DNA of 64,000 nt from contig JBEVVS010000114.1 in NCBI GenBank assembly GCA_040507005.1, positions 1-64,000 of the forward strand, given 5' to 3'. Below are positions 16,738 to 25,827 of this stretch, one piece after another (the first letter of the stretch is position 1; every line of letters starts with the position of its first letter). The stretch comes from Thiodiazotropha sp040507005 (GTDB taxonomy: Bacteria > Pseudomonadota > Gammaproteobacteria > Chromatiales > Chromatiaceae). The translations under genes and the position numbers were made by a program. The notes below the pieces were generated by a model. That model was not told where the DNA came from and made no database searches. It saw only the letters and a list, made by a program, of their open reading frames with translations.

Positions 16738-18498
16738 TTATGGCGCGGGAGGAAAGACCACCGGTGGTGGTTTGACACCGGTCCCTGTGGTTTCAGCGAC
16801 GATGGACTTGGCGTGGGATTGTCCCAGTTCGAAGGCCTGCTGCTGATCCATCTCTGCTGTTGATGCTGCTTCCTCCTCCTTCTTCATATAGAGGGTTTGG
16901 CTCGGAAAGGCGAACTCGACCCCCAGTTTTTGCGCCAGGCGCAGAATATCGAGCATGAAGCGATGGCGTTCCCGTAGCTCGGTATTCCATTCCGGTGTCT
17001 CCCAAAAAACGTAGAGCAATACATCCAGTGATGAAGCGGCAAATTCGTTCAGATAGGCATGATAGTAGTCCTTGCGCATATAGGGATGCTGTCTGACCAA
17101 CTCCCTGACCCCTTCGCAAAATGCCTCGATACGGTCCGGTGGCGTGTCATAGGTGAGTGACAGTTTGCATGACAGACGTCGATAGCGACGCTCACCCATA
17201 TTGTCCACCGTTGCGGTGATGAACTTGGAGTTGGGTACCGTGACCACTGAGTTGTAGAAGGTTCTGACCCGGGTACTGCGAAAGCCGATTCTTTCAACGG
17301 TACCTTCCACATCATCCACAATGATCCAATCACCCACCGAGAAGGTCCGGTCCATCAGCACCGTCACCGAACCGAACAGGTTCTGCACCATATCCTTTGC
17401 AGCCAGGGCAAATGCCAGGCCGCCCAGCCCAAGGCCTGCCAGCAGACTCGATATGTCCACATTCAGGTTGTCAGCGATGAATACAAAACCGATTACCGTG
17501 ACGAATACCTTGAGGGTGCGGGGTATCAACGGTACCAGCGCGTCATCCAGTTTGTTATCTGACAGCTGGGCCTGTTTATGCAGATAGGCGGAGACCAGGT
17601 CGACCAGTCGATAGGCGGCCCAGACCCCTGAGATACTGGCCAGGAATTTCACCGCCAATAACAGCACCAGCATGACATTTTCCGGCAGTCCCATCAGGTT
17701 GAGGCTGCCCCACCAGATGATTGCCATCGCCATCAGGCCGAGGGGGCGCAGAATGTCTTCGGATATCTCTTTAAACTCGTCGTGCTGGGTGGTGTTTCGC
17801 CAGCGGCGAACGCTGGTTTTAAGAAACAGGGTAACCAGCTTATCGATGACAACGCCGGCCAGGATGGTCAGTAGCAGGCCGATCCATTGCCAGTTCTGCA
17901 ACAAAAAAGTGGATTGTTTCAGGGATTGGGGTACCTTTTGGCGAAAGCGGATATGCCAGGGAACATACGAGGCCTCATCATTTTTGCCCGTGACACGTTC
18001 ATCGCTTGCCACCTCATCCATGATGACAGGCAGGCTGTTGATGGTATTGCGGTCAAAAAGCCAGCGTCCGGATTCGCTGCGGGAGATGGCGATCTCACCG
18101 TTCAGGTAGCGTTTGAACAGATACCTGGAACCCTCGGGACGGTTTGGTATCTTTTTCAGATCGATAATTTTCGTGCGATCGAGCACCTCCAGCAGCATCC
18201 AGGCCAGGTCCTGCCCCCGCTCTTTTCTCACCAATGGGTTGATGTCGGATAGATCGAGTGTGGATATGGCTGTCTCTATCCTGTTGGGGGCGCCACGCTT
18301 GATATCGTTCATGGCATGGAGAAAGGTCTCCATGGTGGCGCGGGGCGAATTCAGGTTTGCCGGGACCGCCTCCTCTGTGCTGGACTCGGGTTTCCCCTCC
18401 TGTTCCGATGCCTGCTCCTGTTCCGCCCAGCCTGGATAGGCTGCTGTGAGCAGGAAGAGGATCAGAAGCAATCGCTGCCATATTTTCTTATGTTTCAT
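16738..18498 (-). CDS. Mechanosensitive ion channel, MscS family
   Basis: The protein has about 586 residues. A signal peptide (WQRLLLILFLLTAAYPGWA) is followed by a periplasmic domain of about 170 residues, several membrane helices (roughly 205-350) and the MscS pore and beta domain. The pore helix region is GLGLGGLAFALAAKDMVQN, followed by FGSVTVLMDRTFSVGDWI. By family it opens on membrane tension to release solutes. I chose ATG 18498, which gives the cleanest signal peptide; ATG 18513 adds five residues. It is larger than E. coli MscS, as in YnaI/YbdG-type relatives. It is a single-gene unit convergent with waaA. Confidence 0.88.
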   Translation of the reverse strand: MKHKKIWQRLLLILFLLTAAYPGWAEQEQASEQEGKPESSTEEAVPANLNSPRATMETFLHAMNDIKRGAPNRIETAISTLDLSDINPLVRKERGQDLAWMLLEVLDRTKIIDLKKIPNRPEGSRYLFKRYLNGEIAISRSESGRWLFDRNTINSLPVIMDEVASDERVTGKNDEASYVPWHIRFRQKVPQSLKQSTFLLQNWQWIGLLLTILAGVVIDKLVTLFLKTSVRRWRNTTQHDEFKEISEDILRPLGLMAMAIIWWGSLNLMGLPENVMLVLLLAVKFLASISGVWAAYRLVDLVSAYLHKQAQLSDNKLDDALVPLIPRTLKVFVTVIGFVFIADNLNVDISSLLAGLGLGGLAFALAAKDMVQNLFGSVTVLMDRTFSVGDWIIVDDVEGTVERIGFRSTRVRTFYNSVVTVPNSKFITATVDNMGERRYRRLSCKLSLTYDTPPDRIEAFCEGVRELVRQHPYMRKDYYHAYLNEFAASSLDVLLYVFWETPEWNTELRERHRFMLDILRLAQKLGVEFAFPSQTLYMKKEEEAASTAEMDQQQAFELGQSHAKSIVAETTGTGVKPPPVVFPPAP

Positions 18499-18742
18499 GT
18501 TCTCACAATCCATTTACCTGTAATTGGCGGTATTTTAGGGGTGAATCTGAAAATATGCATCCGCTGCCTGGATTAAGTTCTTGGTAATACCGCCGCTATC
18601 ATAGGGTGAAGCTACGGGGGCAATCACTGTTTCGCAAGCTGTTCAGCTGACCCTGACCGATCTCCGTAGATAGCAGTTTCCGTCTGACTCATCTTGTGCC
18701 GTGACACCTCTACTATGGTTGGCGATAAGGCAGGGGGTAGAT

Positions 18743-20257
18743 ATGAACGAAACAGATCCTACAAATGGGGGCTTTCTCTATGGCGCCTTAGAGGTCTTCG
18801 CCATTGTATTGCTGCTGCTATTGGCCGCTCTGCTTGTGGCAGTGATAGTCACCTATATCTATGACGTAACACAGACCAAGACGGCGATTCGTCGCAACTA
18901 TCCTGTAATCGGTCACTTCCGCTATTTTTTTGAACACCTTGGGGAGTTCTTCCGCCAATATTTCTTTGCCATGGACCGGGAGGAGTTGCCCTTCAATCGT
19001 GCTCAGCGGGCCTGGGTCTACCGGGCCTGTAAAGACCTGCCGAATACGGTTGCATTCGGTTCAACCCGGGACATCCGGCGTCCTGGTTCGATTCTCTTCG
19101 TCAACTGCCCGTTCCCGACCTTGGGTGAGGATGCGGTACCGCCGGGTGCGATTACCATCGGCGAAGGCTGTCCCACGCCCTATACCACCGACTCATTGTT
19201 CAATATCTCTGGCATGAGTTATGGGGCACTCTCCAAGCCGGCGGTGCTTGCCCTCTCCATGGGCGCTAACAAGGCGGGTTGTTGGATCAATACGGGTGAA
19301 GGCGGCGTCTCTCCTCATCACATTGAGGGTGGTGCGGATATCGTATTTCAGATCGGCACCGCAAAGAACGGGGTACGAGATCTGGCGGGTAACCTGAATG
19401 ACGATAAACTGCGAGAGGTCGCGGCTAATCCACAGGTCAAGATGTTTGAGATCAAACTCAGCCAGGGGGCCAAACCGGGCAAGGGCGGTATTCTGCCCGG
19501 TGGAAAAGTGACACCGGAGATAGCTGAGATCAGAGGGATCGCGGTTGGTGAGGATGCGATCAGTCCAAATCGGCATGTGGATATTCGTAGCAACAAGGAC
19601 CTGTTGGATATGATCAAGCGGGTCAGGGATGTGACCGGAAAACCGGTAGGTTTCAAAACAGTAATCGGCGGCCCCCACTGGCTTGAGGAGCTGTTCACGG
19701 AAATCAAGAAAAGCGGCGTGGAGTATGCCCCGGATTTCATTACCCTGGACGGCAGCGATGGTGGTACAGGTGCAGCGCCGATGCCACTGATCGATGCTGT
19801 GGGCCTTTCACTGCGGGAGAGTCTCTATATCTTGGTCGATAAACTCAACGCATATGGCTTGAGAGGTCGTATCAAAGTGATAGCCTCAGGTAAGTTGATT
19901 ACACCAGCCGATATCGCATGGGCACTCTGTGTGGGCGCCGATTTTGTAACCTCCGCACGTGGTTTTATGTTTGCATTGGGTTGTATCCAGGCCCTGCAAT
20001 GCAATAAAAATACCTGCCCTACAGGTATTACAACCCATGATCCGAAACTGCAACAGGGATTGGTCCCGGAGGTGAAGGCAGAGCGGGTGGCGAACTATGT
20101 CGGACACCTGGTGCATGAGGTTGGAGTCATCGCCCACTCTTGCGGCGTCAAGTCGCCTCGCGAGTTGCGCAGACACCATGCACGGATCGTTACCGCGGAT
20201 GGACCATCGGTTGCCTTGGATGAACGCTTTCCCCCGGTTAAGGCAAATCCCCAATAA
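18743..20257 (+). CDS. FMN-binding glutamate synthase-family protein, membrane-anchored
   Basis: The protein has about 504 residues, with one strong N-terminal membrane helix (about residues 12-38) and then the TIM-barrel FMN/Fe-S domain of glutamate synthase. Visible motifs are GEGGVSPHH, DGSDGGTGAAPMPL and the cysteine cluster CNKNTCPTGITT, which in GltB binds a 3Fe-4S centre. It lacks the class II amidotransferase domain, so it is not a complete GOGAT. Such stand-alone proteins are common but their reaction is unproven. ATG 18743 is chosen for its upstream AGGGGG; a GTG at 18701 would add 14 residues. It is a single gene convergent with rpiA. Confidence 0.85.
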   Translation: MNETDPTNGGFLYGALEVFAIVLLLLLAALLVAVIVTYIYDVTQTKTAIRRNYPVIGHFRYFFEHLGEFFRQYFFAMDREELPFNRAQRAWVYRACKDLPNTVAFGSTRDIRRPGSILFVNCPFPTLGEDAVPPGAITIGEGCPTPYTTDSLFNISGMSYGALSKPAVLALSMGANKAGCWINTGEGGVSPHHIEGGADIVFQIGTAKNGVRDLAGNLNDDKLREVAANPQVKMFEIKLSQGAKPGKGGILPGGKVTPEIAEIRGIAVGEDAISPNRHVDIRSNKDLLDMIKRVRDVTGKPVGFKTVIGGPHWLEELFTEIKKSGVEYAPDFITLDGSDGGTGAAPMPLIDAVGLSLRESLYILVDKLNAYGLRGRIKVIASGKLITPADIAWALCVGADFVTSARGFMFALGCIQALQCNKNTCPTGITTHDPKLQQGLVPEVKAERVANYVGHLVHEVGVIAHSCGVKSPRELRRHHARIVTADGPSVALDERFPPVKANPQ

Positions 20258-20281
20258 GTCGATGTAAGCGAGTGGCCGACA

Positions 20282-20941
20282 CTATTTCGGGAGTACCGTT
20301 TTAGCCCCCTGTTCGGTGCCCAAAATCAGTACATCGGCGCCGCGCATGGCAAAAATGCCGGTTGTGACCACCCCGGCTATGGCGTTAATGGTATTCTCCA
20401 TCTCCCTCGGTTTCATAATCTCAAGATTATGGACATCCAGGATAAGATTGCCATTGTCGGTGATGAAGTCTTCCCGCCAGATAGGAGTGCCGCCCAGCTT
20501 TACCAGTTGTCTTGCAACATGGCTGCGGGCCATGGGTATGACTTCTACAGGGAGGGGAAATGTACCTAACACATCGACCAATTTGCTCGCGTCCGCGATG
20601 CAGATGAATTTTTTGCTCGCCCCCGCGATGATCTTTTCTCGTGTCAGTGCGCCCCCACCACCTTTGATTAGGTTGAGATAGTGATCTGATTCGTCCGCTC
20701 CGTCGATATAGATATCAAGCGCTCCCGCAGCATTCAGGTCTAACACAGGAATACCGTGAGCCTTCAAACGTTCCGTGGATGCTTCTGAACTTGAGACTGT
20801 GCCCTCGATCTTACCCTTGATGCCAGCGAGAAAGTCGATAAAGTGGTTAACGGTTGAACCCGTGCCAACGCCTACAATGCCACCGTTAACATATTCAAGG
20901 GCGGCCTCTGCGGCCTGTTTTTTAAGATCGTCTGCATTCAT
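20282..20941 (-). CDS. rpiA: Ribose-5-phosphate isomerase A
   Basis: This 219-residue enzyme interconverts ribose-5-phosphate and ribulose-5-phosphate in the pentose phosphate pathway. GIVGVGTGSTVNHFID near residue 22 is the phosphate-binding loop, followed by DGADESD and KGGGGALTREKI with the catalytic residues. An AGGAGA ribosome site precedes the ATG. The length matches E. coli RpiA. It is divergent from ilvA, an arrangement also known in Pseudomonas and other gammaproteobacteria. Confidence 0.97.
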   Translation of the reverse strand: MNADDLKKQAAEAALEYVNGGIVGVGTGSTVNHFIDFLAGIKGKIEGTVSSSEASTERLKAHGIPVLDLNAAGALDIYIDGADESDHYLNLIKGGGGALTREKIIAGASKKFICIADASKLVDVLGTFPLPVEVIPMARSHVARQLVKLGGTPIWREDFITDNGNLILDVHNLEIMKPREMENTINAIAGVVTTGIFAMRGADVLILGTEQGAKTVLPK

Positions 20942-21267
20942 ATTATTCTCCTGCGGCGGTCATTATATCGGACCGTAGAGATAGTACGGAGCCGAACAAG
21001 ATTATCTTCACAGTTCAGATAAGAGACCCAAAAAGCGGATTGTGGGAGGTAAACTGCGAGGATCAACGGTTATTTTTCCCCTGGCTGTCCCATAATCCGG
21101 ATAATTAACCACGCATTGGCATAAAAAATACGGGGTTAGTAGGTTACCAAAGCTTTTTCTTTGAGTGTGAGTAATAATAACCATACCTATGAAGAATGTC
21201 AGGTTTACGAGTAGGATACAGGGAGTCACCCTACAATTGTCGCCAGGGTCTGATAGCGGATGAGTTC
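20942..21267. other. rpiA-ilvA divergent intergenic region
   Basis: This 326-base gap should hold the promoters of rpiA and ilvA. A candidate for ilvA is TTGAGT at 21161-21166, a 17-base spacer and TACCTA at 21184-21189; the -10 is poor. No leader peptide or attenuator-like hairpin with a T-run was seen before ilvA. Confidence 0.4.
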
Positions 21268-22788
21268 ATGCCACAACGTTATATAGAAAAAATACTTCGC
21301 GCCCGTGTCTATGATGTAGCCAGGGAGACGCCACTGGACCGAGCCAATCGTCTCTCGTTACGCCTTGATAATGAGGTTTTTCTCAAGCGGGAGGACCTGC
21401 AACCTGTATTTTCCTTCAAGTTGCGTGGCGCTTACAACAAGATGGTTAACCTGCCGGATTCAATCAAACGCCAGGGTGTGGTTGCCGCTTCTGCGGGTAA
21501 TCATGCTCAGGGTGTCGCCCTGGCGGCGCAAAAACTGAAGATTCAGGCCTTGATTGTGATGCCTAAGACGACGCCACCGATCAAGGTGCAATCTGTAAAG
21601 AGTTTTGGGGCGAAGATTATCCTTGCCGGAGATTCCTATGATGAGGCTTATGCTCGAGCACAGACCATCGCTGAGGAGCAGGGGCTGACTTTCATACATC
21701 CATTTGATGACGCTGAAGTGATCGCAGGCCAGGGGACGATCGCAATGGAGCTGCTAAGGCAGCATCCGACGCCTCCCGAGGCGGTATTCGTTCCTGTGGG
21801 TGGGGGTGGTTTGATTGCTGGTATTGGCGCCTATATCAAATATGTCTATCCCCAGGTGAAAATTGTGGGGGTTGAACCTGAAGATGCACCATCGCTACAC
21901 GACGCATTGGCCGCGAAGCGGCGTGTAATACTCAAACAAGTAGGCATATTTGCAGATGGGGTTGCAGTAAAACAGGTGGGTAAAGAGACCTACCGCCTGG
22001 CAAAACAGGTGGTGGATGAAGTGATTCTGGTAAATACAGATGAAATTTGCGCTGCAATCAAGGATATATTTGATGATACACGCACCACGGCAGAACCAGC
22101 CGGGGCGTTGTCGATTGCCGGCTTAAAAAACTATGTAAAACGTGAAGGGATAACAGGTAAACACCTGGTTGCAATCAATAGTGGTGCAAATATCAACTTT
22201 GATCGCTTGCGCCATGTAGCAGAACGGGCGGAGTTTGGTGAGCGTAGAGAGGCGTTGTTCGCGGTTCAGATCCCAGAAGAGCCGGGGAGTTTTCTGCGTT
22301 TTTGTAAACTCATTGGAAAACGCAGTATCACAGAGTTCAATTATCGCTATTGTGACGCAAAACGGGCACAGATCTTCGTCGGTATCGAGTTGAGCGATGG
22401 CGATGAGGAGAGAGAGAAGCTGTTTCAACGATTCGTTGACAAGGGATATTCCATAGTGGATATGACCGATAATGAAACTGCAAAATTGCATATCCGTTAT
22501 ATGGTCGGTGGACATGCACAAGGTATCGAAGGCGAGAAACTGATACGTTTCGAGTTTCCGGAAAGGCCTGGTGCGCTACTCTATTTCTTGAGTAATTTGG
22601 GTACTGATTGGAATATCAGTCTGTTTCACTATCGTAACCATGGCGCCGCATATGGGCGTGTGTTGATGGGTATACAGCTGACGAATGCGGAAAAAAACAC
22701 CCTGCTAAGGCGTTTGAAGAAGCTCAACTATCCATTTTGGGATGAAACAGAGAATCCTGCCTACAAGTTATTTGCGGGTGTCAGCTAA
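21268..22788 (+). CDS. ilvA: Threonine ammonia-lyase, biosynthetic
   Basis: This 506-residue PLP enzyme deaminates threonine to 2-oxobutanoate, the first step of isoleucine synthesis. The cofactor lysine is in FSFKLRGAYNK (K51), with SAGNHAQG and the phosphate-binding GGGGLIAG. Two C-terminal ACT-like domains, each with EEPGSF or ERPGAL, occupy residues 320-506 and mark the isoleucine-feedback-regulated biosynthetic type. ATG 21268 has GGATGAG upstream; an in-frame ATG at 21196 would add 24 unconserved residues. The length matches the E. coli enzyme. Confidence 0.95.
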   Translation: MPQRYIEKILRARVYDVARETPLDRANRLSLRLDNEVFLKREDLQPVFSFKLRGAYNKMVNLPDSIKRQGVVAASAGNHAQGVALAAQKLKIQALIVMPKTTPPIKVQSVKSFGAKIILAGDSYDEAYARAQTIAEEQGLTFIHPFDDAEVIAGQGTIAMELLRQHPTPPEAVFVPVGGGGLIAGIGAYIKYVYPQVKIVGVEPEDAPSLHDALAAKRRVILKQVGIFADGVAVKQVGKETYRLAKQVVDEVILVNTDEICAAIKDIFDDTRTTAEPAGALSIAGLKNYVKREGITGKHLVAINSGANINFDRLRHVAERAEFGERREALFAVQIPEEPGSFLRFCKLIGKRSITEFNYRYCDAKRAQIFVGIELSDGDEEREKLFQRFVDKGYSIVDMTDNETAKLHIRYMVGGHAQGIEGEKLIRFEFPERPGALLYFLSNLGTDWNISLFHYRNHGAAYGRVLMGIQLTNAEKNTLLRRLKKLNYPFWDETENPAYKLFAGVS

Positions 22789-22997
22789 CCTTGTCAGCAG
22801 CCTCTATGCATATACCTGAGAAGTTAACTCTGATATGCATGACCTTTATCACATGCTTGCCAAGGATGAAGTCAAAAGTGAGCGTCTAAGTTAAGTTGAT
22901 TCTCTGGTCCGGTACATTGCCATGCATGCCGGTATAACTTATTGATTAATAAGTATTTATAATATATTTCTCGATTAAAAAATCAGTGTTGAATCGC

Positions 22998-23024
22998 ACA
23001 AAAAAACCCCGCAGAGCGGGGTTT
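22998..23024 (-). terminator. Rho-independent terminator of the histone-like gene
   Basis: On the minus strand a 9-bp stem (23016-23024 with 23004-23012, loop of three) is followed by a run of at least seven T residues ending at 22998. It is 24 bases beyond the stop of the gene at 23048. It could also slow plus-strand readthrough from ilvA, but it has no T-run on that side. Confidence 0.85.
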
Positions 23025-23047
23025 AGTTGGATCAGAAAATAACAGTT

Positions 23048-23506
23048 TTAGCGGGCTGTTTTTTTCTTGCGAGGCGTCACTTTCCTAGGACGAGCTGGCC
23101 TCTTTTTAGCAACCTTCTTCTTGGTTGCCTTCTTCTTGGCAACCCTCTTCTTTGTAGCCTTCTTCTTAGCAACCTTCTTCTTAGCAACCCTCTTCTTGGT
23201 TGCCTTCTTCTTGGCAACCTTCTTCTTGGTTGCTTTCTTCTTAGCGACCTTCTTCTTGGTTGCTTTCTTCTTTGCAACCCTCTTCTTGGTGGTAGCTTTC
23301 TTTTTCGCTACCCGTTTCTTTGTGGTCTTCTTTTTAGCAACCCTCTTCTTGGTTGCTACCTTCTTTTTCGATACTTTCTTCTTGGCTGCGACTCTCTTCT
23401 TCGTCGTTGCCTTCTTCTTAGCAACCCTTTTCCTTGCGGGTGCCTTCCTGGTTGTGGTTGAACGTCTTACTGTTGCCTTCTTTTTGGCGGCTTTTTTCTT
23501 CGCCAT
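23048..23506 (-). CDS. Histone H1-like lysine/alanine-rich DNA-binding protein
   Basis: This 152-residue protein is made almost entirely of Lys, Ala, Arg, Thr and Val. From residue 35 it repeats short units such as KKRVAKKKATT and KKKVAKKKAT about ten times. Similar low-complexity tails occur in the bacterial histone H1/HctB and AlgP-like families, which bind DNA non-specifically and affect nucleoid packing or transcription. There is no separate folded domain. It has its own terminator and an AT-rich upstream region. Repeat number is likely to vary between strains by slippage. The opposite strand is open for long stretches only because of the codon repeats. Confidence 0.8.
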   Translation of the reverse strand: MAKKKAAKKKATVRRSTTTRKAPARKRVAKKKATTKKRVAAKKKVSKKKVATKKRVAKKKTTKKRVAKKKATTKKRVAKKKATKKKVAKKKATKKKVAKKKATKKRVAKKKVAKKKATKKRVAKKKATKKKVAKKRPARPRKVTPRKKKTAR

Positions 23507-23700
23507 TTACATTCCCTCCCGAGAGAACTACCTGATAGATGAACTGAGTATAATTCAGGTTTTAAAAAAATCCAGAATAGAAAGCAATCTTTTATCAATT
23601 ATTTCAATTCGTTGTTGATATACAACACTTGCTAAGTGTTATTCATGGGTAGTGAATGGCAAGAAATTCATGCTATGAACACTCTATTTATACGTTCATA

Positions 23701-24288
23701 TTATGAGAAGTTGTATATCGCAGCTTCTGTAATCACAGCATCGAGTGGTATATCCCATGGCATAACTGAGATTTCGGATTGGAGTTGAAACTCATGCGCC
23801 AAACCAACCAATATTGGGCCTTTTAAATGACTCCGTCTCTTTTTAAAGGCAAATGTTCGGTCGTAGTAACCCCCACCCATTCCCATGCGATTGCCTTGTC
23901 TATCGAATGCAATCAAAGGTACGAATACCATGTCCAGCGCCCATGGCACGACTAATTTGCCATGACTATAGCTCGGTTCAGGAATGCCAAAACGGTTCTT
24001 TGTGAAGCTTGTACGGGTTGTAAAAGGTGCAAACCACAGCCCCGTTGTCGGTCGGTCACGCAAGATAGGTAAAAAAACTGATTTTCCGGTATCTAGAGCG
24101 AGTTGTAGCAAGGGTGCCGGGTCCATCTCACCCCGGACGGCGTAGTAGAAGGCGATGCGTCGACTATGCCTGAAGTGTTTATAGTTTCTGGCCAGGCGCA
24201 ATACCTTTTGGCTATGAAGGTTGAGCGTTTGCTTGTTTAACTGCTGCCGATGGGCCTTGATTCTCTGACGGGTTTTGTGTGATTCCAT
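23701..24288 (-). CDS. fau: 5-formyltetrahydrofolate cyclo-ligase
   Basis: This 195-residue enzyme of the YgfA/MTHFS family converts 5-formyl-THF to 5,10-methenyl-THF using ATP. The N-terminal part RQRIKAHRQQLN and the C-terminal MGMGGGYYDRTF with nearby basic residues are the family's nucleotide- and folate-binding segments. ATG 24288 gives the standard N-terminus; the frame stays open upstream into the 6S RNA. It lies directly downstream of 6S RNA, the same order as E. coli ssrS-fau, and is probably co-transcribed with it. It helps recycle folate trapped by serine hydroxymethyltransferase, which links it to glycine metabolism. Confidence 0.93.
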   Translation of the reverse strand: MESHKTRQRIKAHRQQLNKQTLNLHSQKVLRLARNYKHFRHSRRIAFYYAVRGEMDPAPLLQLALDTGKSVFLPILRDRPTTGLWFAPFTTRTSFTKNRFGIPEPSYSHGKLVVPWALDMVFVPLIAFDRQGNRMGMGGGYYDRTFAFKKRRSHLKGPILVGLAHEFQLQSEISVMPWDIPLDAVITEAAIYNFS

Positions 24289-24311
24289 TGTGTCAGCGGG
24301 TTTGGATAAGA

Positions 24312-24499
24312 GACATCCCCCGCCTGTGCCGTCGCAAACCGCTGTTCTTGAACCAGAGGGCTCAAGTGGGAACAACAGAAGTGCCTCAGGCTTTCCGCTG
24401 GAATGCGGACATGCACACCGGCACGATCATTATGTTCCCTGGGTAGTTGTTAGGCTCAAGAAAATACCCTGGTTGCTTACGAACACCGCAGGGGATGTC
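24312..24499 (-). ncRNA. ssrS: 6S RNA
   Basis: The minus strand between zapA and fau folds as 6S RNA. The 5' end GACATCCCC (24499-24491) pairs with GGGGATGTC at the 3' end. Conserved blocks are TTCGTAAGC near the 5' side, and CTTGAGCC with GGTTCAAG near the 3' side, close to the E. coli sequence. The length of about 188 nt matches the known 184 nt. By function it mimics an open promoter and sequesters the sigma-70 RNA polymerase holoenzyme in stationary phase. The zapA-ssrS-fau order supports the call. Exact ends are estimated from pairing. Confidence 0.92.
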
Positions 24500-24525
24500 A
24501 TACCTCTAGGCTAAACCTATTTCGC

Positions 24526-24840
24526 TCAAAGTTCCAGTTGATTGGTGGTGTTGAGTGCGAGCTCGATCTTTTCTTGCAGGTTTTTTATGCGGCGCGATAT
24601 GTTCTGCGAGCCGTCTTCCCTGTGCTGCTGGTTGGATAGCAGGTCATTGGCAATGTTGAGCGCGGCCATGACCGCGACCCGCTCGGTGCCTATGATGCGC
24701 CCATTCTGCCTGATTTCACGCATTTGGCCATCGAGATAGGCCGCTGCTTGCAAAAGGGATTCTCGTTCTTCCGGCAGGCACGAGATCCGGTACTCTTTAT
24801 CGAGGATATTGACTGTAACAGGCAGTGGATCGTTGCTCAC
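24526..24840 (-). CDS. zapA: Cell division protein ZapA
   Basis: This 104-residue FtsZ-associated protein begins with VTVNILDKEYRISC, the conserved globular head, and continues as a long helix ending in a coiled coil (NISRRIKNLQEKIELAL). It bundles FtsZ filaments at the Z-ring. It overlaps the ZapB-like gene upstream by four bases (ATGA), so they form an operon. The length matches ZapA, and the location just before 6S RNA is conserved in gammaproteobacteria. Confidence 0.93.
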   Translation of the reverse strand: MSNDPLPVTVNILDKEYRISCLPEERESLLQAAAYLDGQMREIRQNGRIIGTERVAVMAALNIANDLLSNQQHREDGSQNISRRIKNLQEKIELALNTTNQLEL

Positions 24841-25076
24841 TGGGGTGTTTCCATCGATTTCAGTCGGGTAATCATGGCTTCGACACGGGCGCGCGCCAAT
24901 TCTGTCTTTTCAATGAGTGCAGCGCGTTCAGCTACCAGGTTATCCTGGGTGGCACGTAGCGACTTGTTCTCATCTTTAAGGAATGAGCAGGCCCGGATCA
25001 GCTCTTCGACCCGGATTTCAAGCTTGCGCAGGTCCAAATCTGCCGGATTTTGTGTCTCTTTATCAGTCATGGCCAT
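24837..25076 (-). CDS. Small coiled-coil protein, ZapB-like (TIGR02449 type)
   Basis: The protein has about 79 residues and is almost all predicted helix, with regular Leu and charged residues (ELIRACSFLKDENKSLRATQ). This fits the TIGR02449/ZapB-like coiled-coil proteins encoded just before zapA in many gammaproteobacteria. It probably works with ZapA at the Z-ring, but this is inference from position and fold. The start may be ATG 25076 or ATG 25070; neither has a strong ribosome site. Confidence 0.82.
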   Translation of the reverse strand: MAMTDKETQNPADLDLRKLEIRVEELIRACSFLKDENKSLRATQDNLVAERAALIEKTELARARVEAMITRLKSMETPQ

Positions 25077-25260
25077 CAATATAGAGGTCTGACACTGGTG
25101 GGTCAATCTCTAGAGCTGCATGTTATGATTTGATCATAGGGCCTGTCATCACTAATTTGATTGTCACTTCCAAGCCCCTGTTTTTCTCCTGCAAGGCAGT
25201 AGAAACGTCGTGTAGTGAGTCTACATAAACAACTGACCTATATGATAGAGGAATATGTAG

Positions 25261-25827
25261 ATGATTGAGAACAGCCAGATGCCTGATTATTCCCGTGTTG
25301 AAGGGGCACTGAAGGCGATCGGACTCGATCTGGGTGCCAGTGAGATTCATGGTGTGATTTGTGGATTGGTTTGCGCCGGTACCAGTCAAAGCCATATCGA
25401 CTGGATGACGGCACTGTTCGAAGATTGGCCTCAGGAGGATCTGTTGGCACGCGAGGCCAGAGACCTTATCGGTGAAATATACTATGCATCCCGTGACCAG
25501 ATCGGGAACGATGACCTGACCTTCATGCCTTATCTTCCTGACGACGCCCAACCCCTCTCTGCCAGGGCCAAGGCATTAAGCGAGTGGTGTGAAGGCTATC
25601 TGTATGGTTTGGGCATGTCTGGCATCACCGATCAACAATTCGAGGGTGATGCCAGGGAGGCATTGCAAGACATATCCCATTTCACCCAACTCGACTATGA
25701 GTCACTCGAATCGGGTGATGCGACAGAGCAGGCCTATACGGAACTGCAGGAGTTTCTGAAGGTGGTGACCTTACTGATTTGGGGTGATCTGTCTCATGTC
25801 CGGGAGCGTGGCGATGCTGAAAAGTGA
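25261..25827 (+). CDS. ygfB: YgfB family protein (UPF0149)
   Basis: This 188-residue all-helical protein belongs to the YgfB/YecA family. The N-terminal part GLDLGASEIHGVICGLVCAG and the central EWCEGYLYGLGMSG are typical. Its molecular role is not settled; in Pseudomonas aeruginosa YgfB affects expression of a cell-wall amidase. AGAGGAA precedes the ATG at suitable distance. It heads the plus-strand set ygfB-pepP-ubiH-ubiI, as in E. coli, and its end overlaps the pepP start. Confidence 0.9.
   Translation: MIENSQMPDYSRVEGALKAIGLDLGASEIHGVICGLVCAGTSQSHIDWMTALFEDWPQEDLLAREARDLIGEIYYASRDQIGNDDLTFMPYLPDDAQPLSARAKALSEWCEGYLYGLGMSGITDQQFEGDAREALQDISHFTQLDYESLESGDATEQAYTELQEFLKVVTLLIWGDLSHVRERGDAEK

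Noticed and set aside
23027..23618. Long leucine/phenylalanine-rich open frames on the plus strand opposite the histone-like gene
   Set aside because: They mirror the lysine-alanine codon repeats of the minus-strand gene and have no independent ribosome site or family match.
24289..24375. Upstream extension of fau by 29 codons
   Set aside because: The extra residues are not family-like and lie in the 3' part of 6S RNA.
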